Positions 9,801 to 18,579 of a stretch of DNA of 25,000 nucleotides are shown piece by piece. The stretch comes from Hirudo medicinalis (taxonomy: Eukaryota; Annelida; Clitellata; Hirudinida; Hirudinidae), in assembly GCA_011800805.1 (NCBI GenBank), contig MPNW01001122.1, positions 1 through 25,000 on the forward strand, written 5' to 3'. The first letter of the stretch is position 1. The number at the start of each line of letters is the position of its first letter. The translations under genes were made by a program, and so were the position numbers. The notes beneath the pieces were generated by a model that made no database searches, was not told the origin of the DNA, and saw only the letters and a program-made list of their open reading frames with translations.

Positions 9801-9947
9801 ACTATGTGTTACTGTCTGCAAAACTAAACTCAGGTAGTAGTATGAAGACGTAATTCATATTTTGTGCAGGTTTATGTCAAAGGCCACGTGGGCATAGAAG
9901 GGAACGAGCAAGCTGATAGGCTGGCCAAACAGGGTTCAAAGAAGTGA
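6856..9947 (+). CDS. RNASEH1: ribonuclease H1 (hybrid-binding domain + RNase HI domain)
   Basis: Cleaves the RNA strand of RNA/DNA hybrids in nucleus and mitochondria. Exons: 6856-6910, 6978-7035, 7137-7237, 7697-7864, 8436-8532, 8620-8674, 9068-9152, 9513-9637, 9870-9947; 822 nt, 273 aa (human 286), all junctions in phase. Residues 1-16 (MNALFKLIRSVSLNTI) look like a mitochondrial presequence; Met17 is a second possible start. Residues about 22-65 form the hybrid-binding domain (GFYAVKVGKQSGVFRTW, KGYPGAKFKKF). The linker (72-127) has TKKRKVE, an SV40-like NLS, and SKSDSS repeats. The RNase H fold runs from 128: catalytic D135 (YTDGC), E176 (NNRAEI), D200 (RTDS), H254 (GHVG) and D264 (EQADRLA). 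The basic W/K surface is kept (TKWIDAWKKRGW). An in-frame TGA at 6847-6849 supports the first Met. The exon 7 donor, T|GTTGGT, is weak but phase-correct. Confidence 0.96.
6860..6877 (+). promoter_or_regulatory. overlapping out-of-frame mini-ORF at the RNASEH1 start
   Basis: An ATG four bases after the first RNase H1 ATG opens a 5-codon frame (MLSLN, TGA at 6875-6877) that ends before Met17. The first ATG has T at -3; Met17 has A at -3. Ribosomes initiating in the mini-ORF could resume at Met17, favouring the form without the presequence. This is inference from context. Confidence 0.4.
7365..7440 (+). repeat. degenerate tRNA-like sequence in RNASEH1 intron
   Basis: GGTGGCTGAGACGTGGTCC resembles an A-box half and CGTCTCGAGACATCG a decayed B-box. 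It may be an old SINE copy; similarity is weak. Confidence 0.2.
8710..8872 (+). repeat. 63-bp tandem repeat, about 2.5 copies, in RNASEH1 intron
   Basis: The motif CTAACTAGTTATTACTAATT recurs at 8721, 8784 and 8847, exactly 63 bp apart. Each unit is itself built of TTATTACTAA/CTAGTTATTA decamers and one CTAATAAAATTAG block. Confidence 0.85.
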
Positions 9948-10106
9948 TTGGCTTATTATATTACCTCCTCCTGCGATAATTTGAAAAACTTTGACAGCGC
10001 CGGTGAATTGCTTTGATGAACTTGAGGTGTTTTTATAGGGTAGTGGTTCTTCTTGGGCTTCATCCGTTTCGAGCTGGGTTGTTAGCAACATTAAAAGCAC
10101 ATTGAT

Positions 10107-10125
10107 TTTAATTCAAAACAATAAA
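10107..10125. promoter_or_regulatory. back-to-back polyadenylation signals of RNASEH1 (+) and Neuralized (-)
   Basis: A plus-strand AATAAA at 10120-10125 lies about 170 bp after the RNase H1 stop. A minus-strand ATTAAA at 10107-10112 is the nearest signal seen for the convergent Neuralized gene, whose stop is at 10252. If both are used, the two 3' UTRs meet or overlap slightly. Confidence 0.4.
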
Positions 10126-10251
10126 GTCGTTTCAAAAGACATGTCTGAGTCGCGTAAATTATCATATAATACCATTGCACCTTGGATTAGGCAAACAGAA
10201 GTCAATGAGATAAGATATGCGTAATTCCTCAATTTAAAAAAGAGACAAGGG

Positions 10252-13200
10252 TTAGGACTTGTAAATCTTTATGATGTCTGCAACTGGTTTCCTGCAGAGA
10301 GGGCAAAGAGGATTGCTGCCCTTCAGGATGCCCTGCCCACACTCGAAGCACAGGCACATGTGTCCGCACGTGTAAAGGACACAGTCCGGTTCGTTTTCCA
10401 AGCAAATGCTGCATTCGTGAGGCAAGGCTTCCGTTGGCTTCTGTTCCTCTTTTGAGGTTTTTATAAAATCTACTTTGAGTAGCGACTCTATTTCCTTGGG
10501 GTTGAGTCTTTTAGCCGTTTCTGGGTTCTGAGGTTCTGTAACTGGAGATGGGGTTGCAACACTCGGTTTTCTGATCTCTCTGGGAACTTTGCTTTTCCTC
10601 TGAGGGATCTGAGGTCGTACATCTGAGGGTACAGGGATGAGTGGAGGGGCCAACATGGGGGGGAAATCGGACAAGAGGTCGAGATGGTGGAAACTGTTTC
10701 TGACTTGAGGGGGAATGACTTGAGATTCTCTGGATGTGACGAGATTGTTTTGAACTATTGTTGCCTGGCTCGGCATTTCGTACTTCTCGTTAGACCTTGC
10801 AGCGGCTGAGGGCTGCGTTGGCATGGGTCGGGGAACTTCTGATCTCGGTATCTCCGCGGAAGTATCTATCAGACATCCCGAGGATTGCTTTCTGTGAAGG
10901 ACGGTACCTTGGGATGAAATAAGAAACCTCTTTATTTCCTCAACAAAAGCAGATTCCATCATTCCAGTATTGAAGCTGAAGTTTTCATGTTTAAATCGTC
11001 TGCCTGCTCATTTATCATTTTGAAGTTGTTAAGTTTAAGCTACGTCTTAATAACTAACATTTATTAAGTTAATTATTAAATAACTTATCTGGGTTAAAAA
11101 ATTCATGGTTGTCAGGCAACAGAATGATGGAAAATCCAGCCATCTAATTATACGAATTAGAAATGCTTATGGTTTACAAGCTCTTTAAGGATTCACTAAA
11201 GTATTCACTGAAAACATTCATTCATTCATTCAATGCATTCATTCATTTCTGAGGCCTAGGTTATCATTTGGTATCCTTGCACGATCAAGCGTGCAAACAA
11301 AAGACAGCTTGAGTTCGCATAAAAATCAAGACTAAAATTTCACGAAAAAAGAATCACGTAATCTAAAGTAATACTGAAACTTTTTTTTTTAAATCCAAAT
11401 TCTTGCAACTAAAGATTGTAAATTTCAAAACTCTCACCGAGACTTGATATCTTTTCGAGTGGTCCAGTGACATCGAAGAACGCCCAGAACAGCATCAGTG
11501 GATCGACATGCATCAGGGTCCTGAATGGAGACTGGTTTTTCGACATTCCCACTTCACCTGGGCGTTTAGAAGACATTGGAATTAAATTTGTCACAGTTAT
11601 TGAAGCATATTAGCCTTCTCCGCCCAACTCGTGGTCTAGTGGTTAAGACTCTCCCTCGTGACAACACGGATTCGAACCCTGTCGTGGGAGCAGGTCGACC
11701 TAGTCATCTGGCTAATTGATTGACGCCAACAAAAATTATAATGACATGAGCACGCCACTGGCTTAAAAACAAATATTTCGGAGTTGTGAGATGTTGACAT
11801 TTTACAGCAAATTGTCTTGGTAGATAATAGGGCAAATTGATAACCGATAATTAGACGTATAAATAATTTGCAAGCAATGCAAATATTACGACTAATGATA
11901 AGCTGAATGTGCTTACGGAGTCAAGTGATGACATCAATTAGACTGTGAATAATTGTTAGATGAATCACAATCACTCTAAGTCCTTGACAAGCCTCTTTCA
12001 GACTTCCAGGGTTTTACGGTTTTATTTCATTAATAAGTTCGTAGACGTTCATATTAAATATATATCAATCATACACGTAATATTTACTCGGCACCCCACA
12101 ATCATTAGAATAATATTAGTATGTTAGCAATAATTATTTAATAATAATAATTATTATAATATAATAATTAATAATAATAATTAGTATGTTAGTATGGAAA
12201 CAATTGCAGTAGCAATTATTATTTAATAATAATAATTATTATAATATATTAATTAATAATAATAATTAGTATGTTAGTATAGAAGTAATTGCAGTCACAC
12301 TTACCCCTTTTGTTGATCATGAAAGCGAGCACATCTCCTTCCACGAGATTGGTGCAGGCATCCTTGACGAAGACCCAGTACTCTTCTCGATCAAGAAGTT
12401 CGTCGGCATCGTCTGGAAACTCAACAACGGCTTTGGGGTCGCAGACGGTCAGACCGAACCCCAAATTGGCTCCTGATTCGACGTTTACTTTCGAGATGAG
12501 GATGACCAACTTTTCCTCCGTCCATAGTGGTCTTCTGGTGAAGACGTAACCATTACTCTGCCCCGTCCTGTTTGTTGCCATCGTTCTCTCCGCTGAAAGG
12601 CTAATGTTTCTACCGGCTTTTAAGTGGAAACACATCGGTATTCTTTCCTCCATTTGTTTCGGTTGAGGTTTTGAGAATCTTCTGCCATGTTGTCTCCCTG
12701 GTTTGGTCAAATTCTGGGACGTTTGGAGGTCTGCTGTTGTGGAGGATTGAGAAGCGCGGCGTTGACTGGGACCAGATATGCTAAAGGATCTTGATCGTGA
12801 AAAGTTTGTGGTTCTTTCTTCTTGGTGGGATGACTGAACTTCTGGATCGACGTTGCTTGAGGGCGAGATGTCCCTCGTGCTGTCGGCCAAAGAAAGCACT
12901 TCTAGACTCTTGGTCCTTATCATCGTCTGCTTATTCCTAAATGACTTTGCCCTCAGAACTTGGAGAGTATCGCCTGGATAAGAATGTAAATGTCTACGAA
13001 ATTACGGTAACTGGTATTGCTCTAAACCTCTAGTTTTAATTACAGTAAGTTGGTAGTCAATGAATTAGAAAATTAAGAAGAAAACTGAATCACAAAATTA
13101 CAGACCAATGACCATTTTTTTGAAATTCCAACCTTCGAGTTTCAAAGCAAGGTTCCTCCCAGAGATGTGGAAGATCGCCCAGACTGGGATATGGACAGGG

Positions 13201-13793
13201 ACGTCAGAGATCAGGACTCCCTTGTCTTTCTCCTTGTCCTTCCTCTGCCAACCATAGACTACCTGACCACCCTGGGTGAGCTTGAAGAAAATGAGGGTGT
13301 TTTTCTGGGTTGTTCCACTGGACACGTCTTTGAGGAAGATGCTTTTCGAGCTCCGAGCCAAGAAAATTCCCAAAGATTCTTGCGACAGATTAGCTGGATC
13401 GTAGGTCGTGAGGCCGAATCTAAACACTCCCTTGTGGAACATGACCACCTTCAGACAGATGATTTCCTCTGGCTGGATGGGGCGGTCGCTGAAGGCCATG
13501 CCTGAGCCTTGGTCGAGGCATCTAAGGACGAGGCGGTTGGGTGACACGACGACCCCTGCGCTGTGGAGCTCATGAAACTTTAGCGGTTCTAGCCGTGTGA
13601 ATCCAGGATTGCTATGATCGAATTCTGGAGAGATATAAGGCGGAGATGATAATCAAAATGGAAGGGAATAAACAACTTGATTTATTTGTTAAATTATTTG
13701 AGTTTAATTATACTCCATTTGAATGAAATTATTAAATAAATGCAGCATATTCGAATGAAAACCTTGGTATTCTGAATTGAAACTGTTGCCCAT
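10252..13793 (-). CDS. NEURL1: Neuralized-type E3 ubiquitin ligase (2 NHR domains + RING)
   Basis: Family role: ubiquitinates Notch ligands such as Delta at the plasma membrane and promotes their endocytosis. Minus-strand exons: 13793-13763, 13624-13133, 12973-12305, 11557-11438, 11003-10252; 2064 nt, 687 aa (human NEURL1 574, fly 754). Every intron is phase 1. The N-terminus MGNSFNSEYQ fits an N-myristoylation signal, as in vertebrate NEURL1 (MGN). NHR1 covers about 25-173 (FHELHSAGVVV, VFRFGLTTYDPANLS, PVWAIFHISG). A Ser/Arg-rich linker follows. NHR2 covers about 290-437 (FHLKAGRNISLSAE, LGFGLTVCDP, EVGMSKNQ, LMHVD). A Pro-rich linker leads to a RING of the neuralized C3HC5 kind at about 635-674 (CSICLENEPDC, YTCGHMCLCFECG, CPLCRKP), ending IIKIYKS like the family's IIKTYRS. 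The acceptor at 11004 has a poor pyrimidine tract and was chosen on phase. A NEURL1B or NEURL-like paralogue is possible. Confidence 0.93.
11624..11770 (+). repeat. tRNA-derived SINE copy in NEURL intron
   Basis: The tRNA-like head has a clear A-box (GTGGTCTAGTGGTTAAGACT, tRNA-Glu/Asp-like) at about 11631-11650 and a B-box GGATTCGAACCCT at about 11669-11681. A tRNA-unrelated body follows (GTCGACCTAGTCATCTGGC, AATTATAATGACATGAGC) and ends in TTAAAAA. It aligns by eye with the element at 1561-1715, including the non-tRNA body, which supports a dispersed family. Confidence 0.65.
12121..12296 (+). repeat. 85-bp tandem duplication beside a NEURL splice donor
   Basis: TTAGTATGTTAGTATGG at 12181 and TTAGTATGTTAGTATAG at 12266 are 85 bp apart, each preceded by the same ATT/TAATAATAAT block and followed by a near-identical AATTGCAGT. 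The second copy ends about 8 bp from the donor of the 12305-12973 exon. Confidence 0.8.
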
Positions 13794-13808
13794 CGCGAAC
13801 GATAGCAA

Positions 13809-14198
13809 CTGTTCAGATGACTAAAATAAACAAGCAATACAGGTGAGAACAGGTGTGAACAGGTTGTCGTTGAGTTCTTGTTGTAGCTCGTCTAAAAGGT
13901 AGCCTGGGGTTAATTAAATGAATAATTATTTTACAAAATCAATTGATTTATTGTTTAGAAATTCATTGAAAACGGTCCTAAATGACTTTTGAGTAAAAGT
14001 CGCTGGAAGGAACAATATTACTTAGTAAAATCCAAGTAATATTCACGAATGCGATTGTAAATAAATAACAATTGAAGATTTAACAAACCGTGAGAATTAA
14101 TCGATTTCACATTAATTCACGTTCATCAAAAATGTCTAAAAATGTTTAAACTAGATGATTTTTTAGACGAATTTCATCCAAGCTCCAAAACTCTCACC
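13809..14198 (-). promoter_or_regulatory. candidate 5' UTR intron of the NEURL gene
   Basis: On the minus strand a good donor CCAGAGTCG|GTGAGAG at 14198/14197 and an acceptor GAACAG at 13809, 15 bases before the ATG at 13793, define a likely leader intron of about 390 bp. The exon before it would lie at 14199 and above. No ATG-containing coding exon was seen upstream. Confidence 0.45.
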
Positions 14199-14391
14199 GA
14201 CTCTGGCGAACCGAAGAAAAACGCAGCCTCTGTAAAATTGCAACGAAGTCCTCTTGAAAAGAATCCCGAAAAAATCGAATTCTTTAAATTCGTTAATTAT
14301 TGTTTAAATTAAACGTTATCATAGATTTATTTATTTAAGAATTAAAAGAAAAAAGATAAATAAATTTAAAAACTTGAAGACAAACCGTGTG

Positions 14392-14432
14392 CACGTGGAC
14401 GTCAGAGGAATTTAATATTCAGCAGATGGCGC
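14392..14432. promoter_or_regulatory. E-box/CRE-like cluster and CTCF-like motif upstream of NEURL
   Basis: CACGTG at 14392-14397 runs into GACGTC at 14398-14403. TCAGCAGATGGCGC at 14419-14432 fits the CTCF core CCASYAGRKGGCRS in 13 of 14 positions. These lie just upstream of the candidate NEURL leader exon. Function is inferred from motif alone. Confidence 0.35.
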
Positions 14433-14726
14433 CTCACATCGATTGTTGATTTTTTTTGGGTACATTTTCCAGTTCAAGTCGAGGTTATTGCTACATAAGG
14501 TTGATTTGCAATATTAAAATAACGACATTCGAGTTTAAATCATTTGAAAATGAATTGTGTAATATTTGTCTTAAATTATTGAAAAATGAATAAATCAATT
14601 TAATTGTAATCATTGAAAGTAAGTTGAGTTACTATCCGTTTAAATTGAACGTTCCCCGCTAATAATATAATTATAATAATAATATAATTATAATAATAAT
14701 AATTTTTTTCTTTTATCTTCCCCGTC

Positions 14727-14925
14727 CAGTGCCGGATTTGGGCATGGTCGGGATGTGCCACTGCACACTGCACAAGGGCCTCCACCAACCAAAGAAACCT
14801 ATTTTTGGTTGTCAGGGAGGGCGGGCATCAGGACCGATGCAGAGGCTTGGGGCCCCCTCCACCACTCCACCACATCCATATTGCACCGGGGTCTCCACCT
14901 GGGTAAATCCGGAGCCGTCTTCCCC
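14727..14925 (+). mobile_element. possible MITE / hAT-like remnant
   Basis: Begins CAGTGCCGGATTTGGGC and, near 14902-14921, has GGGTAAATCCGGAGCC, which reads CCGGATTTACCC on the other strand, giving imperfect inverted ends around a CCGGATTT core. The interior is GC-rich (GGCTTGGGGCCCCC) compared with its AT-rich surroundings. No transposase is encoded and no target-site duplication was verified. Confidence 0.35.
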
Positions 14926-15185
14926 AACACGATTTCTTCCAGTACATTCGCCATTTTTATAACATTAAAATTATTTTAATTTAACATTAAATTGTTCTGT
15001 AAAATAGACTGCTTCCCCTCTAAGATGTGAATTCCTTTTGGCTTACCTTGGGCAGAGTTTATTTGATTCTTTGTATTTGAGTATTTTGTATTTTTACCTG
15101 CTTGATGTTGCTCGTAATTGGAAACATTTTTTGTAAAAAGTCATCGCTCATTTGGTGATAATTTTATTTTTGATTTTATTTTATT

Positions 15186-15190
15186 ATTAC

Positions 15191-15241
<51 letters not shown>

Positions 15242-15283
15242 ATTACTATGATGTTATTATTATGTTATTATTATTATTATTAT
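15186..15283 (+). repeat. (ATT)n microsatellite
   Basis: A nearly pure TTA/ATT run at about 15193-15240 and a second at 15253-15283, interrupted by AATATTACTATGATG. The surrounding 14.93-15.89 kb is AT-rich with no gene seen. Confidence 0.85.
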
Positions 15284-15895
15284 TGCGCAAATTAGAACCG
15301 GAACTTTGAACTCAGAAAACCTTCTTTTTTATTTTACTCATGCACGAATAAGATGCATTGGAATGTTTTCCAACTTTGATCTGATGTTGCTTTGAATTTT
15401 TAAATCAAATATTAAGAAAAATTAATAATTGTTATAAAAATCTAAACATTATTAAAATCACCTCTTGGTAATCAGTTGTTTCAATAACCTCCATTATTTG
15501 TTTGCAGATAAATTCGAAAGGATTAATTTTATATTTTTATTTTAGTAATTCTAATTTATTACCGACAAATTCCCAACATTAATAATGCAAAAGTTAGAAG
15601 AAACTATGAATTTGCGGGAAAAAAAAATCAGAAATTTGAACGAAAATGTTTTCATAAAAACTTTCGAGCGTGTGATTATGTTTTACGATCTACGATTCCT
15701 GGCATTTGTCATCACATTTTGGTGATATCACATCAATAAATAATGATAATTTCGTAATTTCAAGCAATTCATTTCAATTACAATCCTAAACTTCACCAAC
15801 AATTCACCAAAGCAACTCAATCTCAGCCGATACTCACAAAAGCTTTTCTGAAACCTGAAAAAAGAAAAATAAATCCTTTCAAGTTCGTCCCCGCC

Positions 15896-16060
15896 TCCTA
15901 TTGGCTGATCTCGTGACGTAAGAAATGAAAAACGGACGAATTAGAAGTCATGAAATATTCAGCACATTTGCGGGGCACATAAAACTGCCCTCAGTTAAGC
16001 TGCCGGGATCAGGGGGCGTGTCACGTGATTATGAAAGGTCGTGAGCTGATTGGCTGTTTC
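15896..16060. promoter_or_regulatory. candidate distal promoter (CCAAT, CRE, E-box cluster)
   Basis: A locally GC-richer stretch carries two inverted CCAAT boxes (ATTGG at 15900-15904 and 16049-16053), a CRE-like TGACGTAA at 15914-15921 and CACGTG at 16022-16027. It could be an upstream promoter of the minus-strand NEURL gene or of an unseen plus-strand transcript. Confidence 0.4.
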
Positions 16061-16149
16061 AGCTTTACGTCGTCGTCTGCGATCTGCATGGAGTGGACTG
16101 GAGTTGGCTTTCCAGATGGCAACGTCATGCGAGGACATGGAAATTTATT

Positions 16150-16266
16150 GCAATAATAATAATAATGTTAATAATAATAATAATAATAATGATGATGATG
16201 ATGATGATAATAATGATAATGATAATAATAATATTAATAATAACAACAACAACAATAATAATAATT
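16150..16266 (+). repeat. compound AAT/GAT/AAC microsatellite
   Basis: AATAAT, GATGAT and AACAAC tracts follow one another. The Asn/Asp-rich frame through this tract is a repeat artefact. Confidence 0.85.
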
Positions 16267-16388
16267 ACATAAAAAAATCAAGAAAAATCATACATGTAAT
16301 AAATATAGTAATAGTGACAAATTCGTGAACACTTCCAAAAATAGCGACTAATCAGGAGAGAGTAGGTGGACAAACACCAAGTGCCCTG

Positions 16389-16432
16389 ATTGGCCAAAAT
16401 GAACTCGTCAATGGGGCTAATGAATTTATATA
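16389..16432 (+). promoter_or_regulatory. possible CCAAT-TATA promoter
   Basis: An inverted CCAAT box (ATTGG, 16389-16393) lies about 35 bp before TATATA (16427-16432). An ATG in a strong context (GCCATGG, 16448) opens a 26-codon frame (MVDPWVDLIKWWSYF...), but it is only about 21 bp from the TATA, so a TATA-driven start would fall after it. No downstream gene was recognised. Confidence 0.2.
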
Positions 16433-16556
16433 GGTCGGAGCACGCCATGGTCGACCCCTGGGTAGACCTCATCAAGTGGTGGAGTTACTTTCAGAGCGTT
16501 GTTCATCTTTTCTCGGGCTTGAGATGATGTTCGTCTTGGTGATTAATGGAGCTAAT

Positions 16557-16627
16557 GATGACGACGACGACGATGATGACGATGACTATGGCGGTGTTGA
16601 TGATGATGACGACGACGATCATGATGA
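16557..16627 (+). repeat. GAC/GAT trinucleotide repeat
   Basis: Alternating GACGAC and GATGAT tracts with few interruptions. Confidence 0.8.
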
Positions 16628-16833
16628 TTTGATAAAGTAGCAAAAACTTTTAACATTAACAGATAAATTACAGATTATTTCAATTATAGTTCATCGTCAC
16701 TAAAACTACAAACTTTATGAACGTGAAGAAAATTAATCAATTTGCATGAAAATTATAATCGATTAAGTAATGTAATATATTAATAATAAATAGTTTCAGT
16801 AATGTTTGTAGTGAATACATTAACATGATTTTA

Positions 16834-16888
16834 CAACAACAACAACAGCAACAACAGCAGCAACAACAACAGCAGCAGCAGCAGCAGC

Positions 16889-16920
<32 letters not shown>

Positions 16921-16922
16921 AA
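16834..16922 (+). repeat. CAA/CAG trinucleotide repeat
   Basis: About 29 CAA/CAG codons in a row. They fall in a 47-codon plus-strand ORF (16825-16968) that starts MILQ, continues as polyglutamine and ends RKFPPRRQMASD. No splice or promoter evidence makes this ORF a gene; a similar tract lies at 23405-23548. Confidence 0.85.
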
Positions 16923-17016
16923 ACGATCGCGGAAATTCCCCCCTCGTCGACAGATGGCGTCGGATTGAGAGATTGAATTGAATGAGCAAACACGTCTAAA
17001 TTCGACGAACATCTGN

Positions 17017-17290
17017 GGATAAATAGTACAATAACGAGACATGCATAGGATAAATAGTACAATAACGAGACATGCATAGGATAAATAGTACAATAACGAG
17101 ACATGCATAGGATAAATAGTACAATAACGAGACATGCATAGGAGAAATAGTACAATAACGATACATACATAGGAGAAATAGTACAATAACGATGCATACA
17201 TAGGAGAAATAGTACAATAACGATACATACATAGGAGAAATAGTACAATAACGAGACATGCATAGGAGAAATAGTACAATAACGATAGAA
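17017..17290 (+). repeat. 31-bp minisatellite, about 9 units, next to an undetermined base
   Basis: Units begin at 17017, 17048, 17079, 17110 and so on. The core is AAATAGTACAATAACGA, followed by variable GACATGCATAGG or TACATACATAGG. The first four units carry GGATAAA, later ones GGAGAAA. The base at 17016, directly before the array, is N. Long minus-strand ORFs here are artefacts of a stop-free unit. Confidence 0.92.
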
Positions 17291-17321
17291 ATAGTACAAA
17301 TAGCGTGAACCAACATCCACC

Positions 17322-17446
17322 TTAAACTTGGTTCTCATTTCCTATGTGAAAGTATTTCCAAGCGAGTGGAATCAAAGACATTGAGGATGGAGATGCTGAA
17401 AAGAATGAGAGAGAGGCAGGGAAGAGACTGCTGACATTCAATAGGT
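17322..17446. other. candidate exon of unclear strand
   Basis: Plus-strand reading: after GTGAAAG at about 17352, an open stretch reads FQASGIKDIEDGDAEKNERE and then AGKRLLTFN, ending at a good donor AATAG|GTGAGA (17445/17446). Minus-strand reading: a strong pyrimidine-rich acceptor (CTCATTCTTTTCAG) precedes SMSLIPLAWKYFHIGNENQV and a stop at 17322. Neither frame resembles a family I know. Only one can be real, and possibly neither is. Confidence 0.25.
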
Positions 17447-17599
17447 GAGATCGTGGAAATATGTGAGGGTGTGGATAAGTGTTTCCACCTGGGTTGTCTG
17501 GAAGGTTTAGACGAAGGTAAAGAGGACTTCGGTCCTCCTCACATACAAAAATAACTTGCACATCAGTTCAAACACACAAGAAAATTCACTGCAATTCAC

Positions 17600-17715
17600 C
17601 AGCAATGCAGCCGAGTACAAACGGCTCAAAGAGGACAATGAAAAGAATTCCAGTCCAAATTAACCGACAAACTAAAGCTATTAGCAGCACTTAGATTGAG
17701 CCAATAAATTGTCCG
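17600..17715 (+). pseudogene. possible decayed coiled-coil coding fragment
   Basis: One frame reads NAAEYKRLKEDNEK; a shift of one base then gives EFQSKLTDKLKLLAALRLSQ and a stop. Both halves are charged and heptad-like, as if a coiled coil had been broken by a frameshift. No homologue is recognised and chance is not excluded. From here to 18.36 kb I see no other gene. Confidence 0.2.
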
Positions 17716-18305
17716 AGATCATTAACTCCATTATGAAGGTAGCTATTAATATCAGACACAATCAACATTGAGCGAAGACAACAAAAATATGCATGGCTGG
17801 CGAAATATTTGCGCGGACTTTTGCAAGGTCGACTCATTTCAGAGCAACGTGTTGTCCTGTTCTTCTAGACTTTGACAACGTGGTGAAATTGATCCATAGT
17901 CGAGGTTAGCTCGGCGTTGGTGAACACGACCACAACTCTCCTTAGGTGAAATGATGAAAGCGCCTGATAATGAAATGATGAAACCACTCGATGGCGAACA
18001 TCCACTTGACCCTGCATTCTCAAAGAATTTGCAGATCTCTATTCTATCGAGACTCGTTGTTGTGTTGTGTTGTGTTGCTAGAGGCTATTAATAACTAATG
18101 ACAGCGTAACAATTTTCAACTCGACTACGAAGCTCTAAGCAGAATGAAATATTGAATGCTGGACGATCATATTGTTCGATCACTTGCATCTGTCGAAGGC
18201 CTAAATTAATAACATCATCAAGGTTCTTCTTTGATCACCAATCTCTGAAGCTTCTTAAAGGACGAAGGTAAACCTTTTAGCGGGCCAATATTTTGTTGAA
18301 CATGA

Positions 18306-18330
18306 GAGGAGTTAGGGTTAGGGTTGGGGG
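18306..18330 (+). repeat. short telomere-like repeat
   Basis: GTTAGGGTTAGGGTTGGGGG: two TTAGGG units and a variant. Too short to mean more than a chance or repair-derived interstitial telomeric tract. Confidence 0.4.
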
Positions 18331-18377
18331 TTACAATCATCACCAGGTAAATAAAGCAATGGGGAATTCAAGACACC

Positions 18378-18383
18378 TTTATT
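18378..18383 (-). promoter_or_regulatory. polyadenylation signal, muscleblind-like gene
   Basis: Minus-strand AATAAA about 200 bp after the TAA that ends the muscleblind frame near 18580. It supports a transcript that stops there instead of splicing on. Confidence 0.5.
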
Positions 18384-18579
18384 ATAGAGCAGGTGAGAAA
18401 TACTCAAAAGTTCATACCTTGATTGGGGAGACCTTAAATTAGGCCAAAAGTTACTATTTAATATGCATGCAAAAAGTGTCTGTTTTTAGAAAAAGATTTC
18501 ACTTTCTCAACTTTTGTCTGGCAACCACACACATTTATGTATCCGACATTAGTATGAGTCAGAGCAACCTGCTCTGATT

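Noticed and set aside
11631..11700. Intact tRNA-Glu/Asp gene
   Set aside because: A and B boxes are good, but the anticodon arm and acceptor pairing do not form a clean cloverleaf, and the following body is shared with another copy, so it is a SINE.
13167..13505. 112-codon plus-strand ORF
   Set aside because: Antisense to the NHR1 exon of the Neuralized gene, which has strong domain similarity on the minus strand.
14729..14979. Overlapping Pro-rich ORFs of 74-77 codons on the plus strand
   Set aside because: They coincide with the GC-rich possible MITE, overlap in two frames and show no recognisable domain.
16050..16328. 92-codon plus-strand ORF ending in poly-Asn/Asp
   Set aside because: It starts without an ATG and more than half of it is microsatellite translation.
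16737..17338. Three long minus-strand ORFs with Tyr/Leu/Ile/Cys repeats
   Set aside because: They arise from the 31-bp repeat, which has no minus-strand stop in any frame, and from the CAA/CAG array; one also crosses the N.
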